Of a DNA stretch of 13,643 nt, positions 13,391-13,643 are shown piece by piece. The DNA comes from Acidimicrobiales bacterium (lineage in GTDB: Bacteria > Actinomycetota > Acidimicrobiia > Acidimicrobiales > JANYDT01). The notes beneath the pieces were generated by a model, which did no database searches, was not told the origin of the DNA, and saw only the letters and a list, made by a program, of their open reading frames with translations. How positions within the stretch are numbered: position 1 is the stretch's first letter; the number at the start of each line of letters is the position of its first letter. Location: the NCBI GenBank assembly GCA_025358985.1, contig JANYHQ010000578.1, positions 1-13,643 on the forward strand, in the 5' to 3' direction. The position numbers and the translations under genes were made by a program.

Positions 13391-13643
13391 GTTCTGAAGT
13401 GGTTCTCGTGGAGCGACGTGGCGCGGTGTCGGTCATCACGATCAACCGGCCGGCCGTTCGTAACGCCTTGAACCAGGCGGTGTCCTACGGGATTGCCGCC
13501 GCGCTCGACGCGCTCGACGATGACGACACGCTCGGCGTCGGTATCCTCATGGGCGCGGGAGGGACGTTTTGCTCCGGCATGGATCTGAAGGCTTTTGTCA
13601 ACGGGGAGCGTCCCGAGATTCCCGGCCGAGGACTGGCCGGGCT
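13387..13643 (+). CDS. Enoyl-CoA hydratase/isomerase (crotonase), partial
   Basis: The first 85 residues of a crotonase-family protein are present; the gene continues past the right edge. VERRGAVSVITINRPAVRNALN (8-29) is the typical first strand pair, and LMGAGGTFCSGMDLKAF (54-70) forms the oxyanion hole loop (A/S-G-x-D-L type). The family usually has about 250-270 residues, so two-thirds are missing and the catalytic glutamates cannot be checked. Its ATG overlaps the monooxygenase stop as ATGA, so both are made from one mRNA. The likely role is hydration of a 2-enoyl-CoA, the step after the acyl-CoA dehydrogenase in this cluster, though other crotonase activities are possible. Confidence 0.88.
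   Translation, partial: MSSEVVLVERRGAVSVITINRPAVRNALNQAVSYGIAAALDALDDDDTLGVGILMGAGGTFCSGMDLKAFVNGERPEIPGRGLAG

Noticed and set aside
1..13643. CRISPR array, tRNA, rRNA, insertion sequence or integrase
   Set aside because: No regularly spaced repeat units, no cloverleaf-like sequence, and no transposase or recombinase motif were seen on either strand.

Overview
The window looks like chromosomal DNA from a high-GC actinobacterium. The evidence is GC-rich codon use, a mycothiol-type (MDMPI/TIGR03084) DinB-like protein, a VapBC45-type toxin-antitoxin pair, many acyl-CoA and short-chain dehydrogenase genes, and several genes whose likely -10 box sits only 7-8 nt before the start codon, which implies leaderless mRNAs. 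I cannot fix the genus. An acidimicrobial or mycobacterial relative would fit, but that is inference.

Positions 1-3680 form an accessory block of small regulatory modules. In order they are: an orphan XRE-type antitoxin-like regulator (126-428, +); a VapB45/VapC45-type pair read leftwards (1627-535, -) with overlapping genes; about 430 bp without a convincing gene (1628-2058); an ArsR regulator plus SRPBCC (AHSA1) protein operon whose start codon lies in the centre of a perfect 20-bp palindrome; and a second VapBC pair (3022-3680) preceded by a 14-bp direct repeat with a 22-bp period.

Positions 3706-13643 form a catabolic cluster. It holds a TIGR03084-like protein (-), an acyl-CoA synthetase (+), an acyl-CoA dehydrogenase (-), an SDR (+), a sugar-type ABC ATPase that has lost its whole first nucleotide-binding domain, its permease (+), a second SDR (-), a HAPMO-like Baeyer-Villiger monooxygenase (+), and the start of an enoyl-CoA hydratase that runs off the right edge. 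The enzymes fit a route in which an alcohol is oxidised to a ketone, the ketone to an ester, and the released acid is activated to a CoA thioester and enters beta-oxidation. The ester hydrolase and the regulator are not in the window.

The most striking structure is a repeated 16-bp inverted repeat, roughly TCAACG-N4-CGTTGA. It occurs at 4520-4535, 7601-7616, 8453-8468, 11319-11334 and 11395-11410. Every one of the four promoter-bearing intergenic regions of the catabolic block has it, and in several it overlaps predicted promoter elements. This points to one undescribed local regulon, probably controlled by a TetR-like repressor encoded outside the window, that ties all these operons together.
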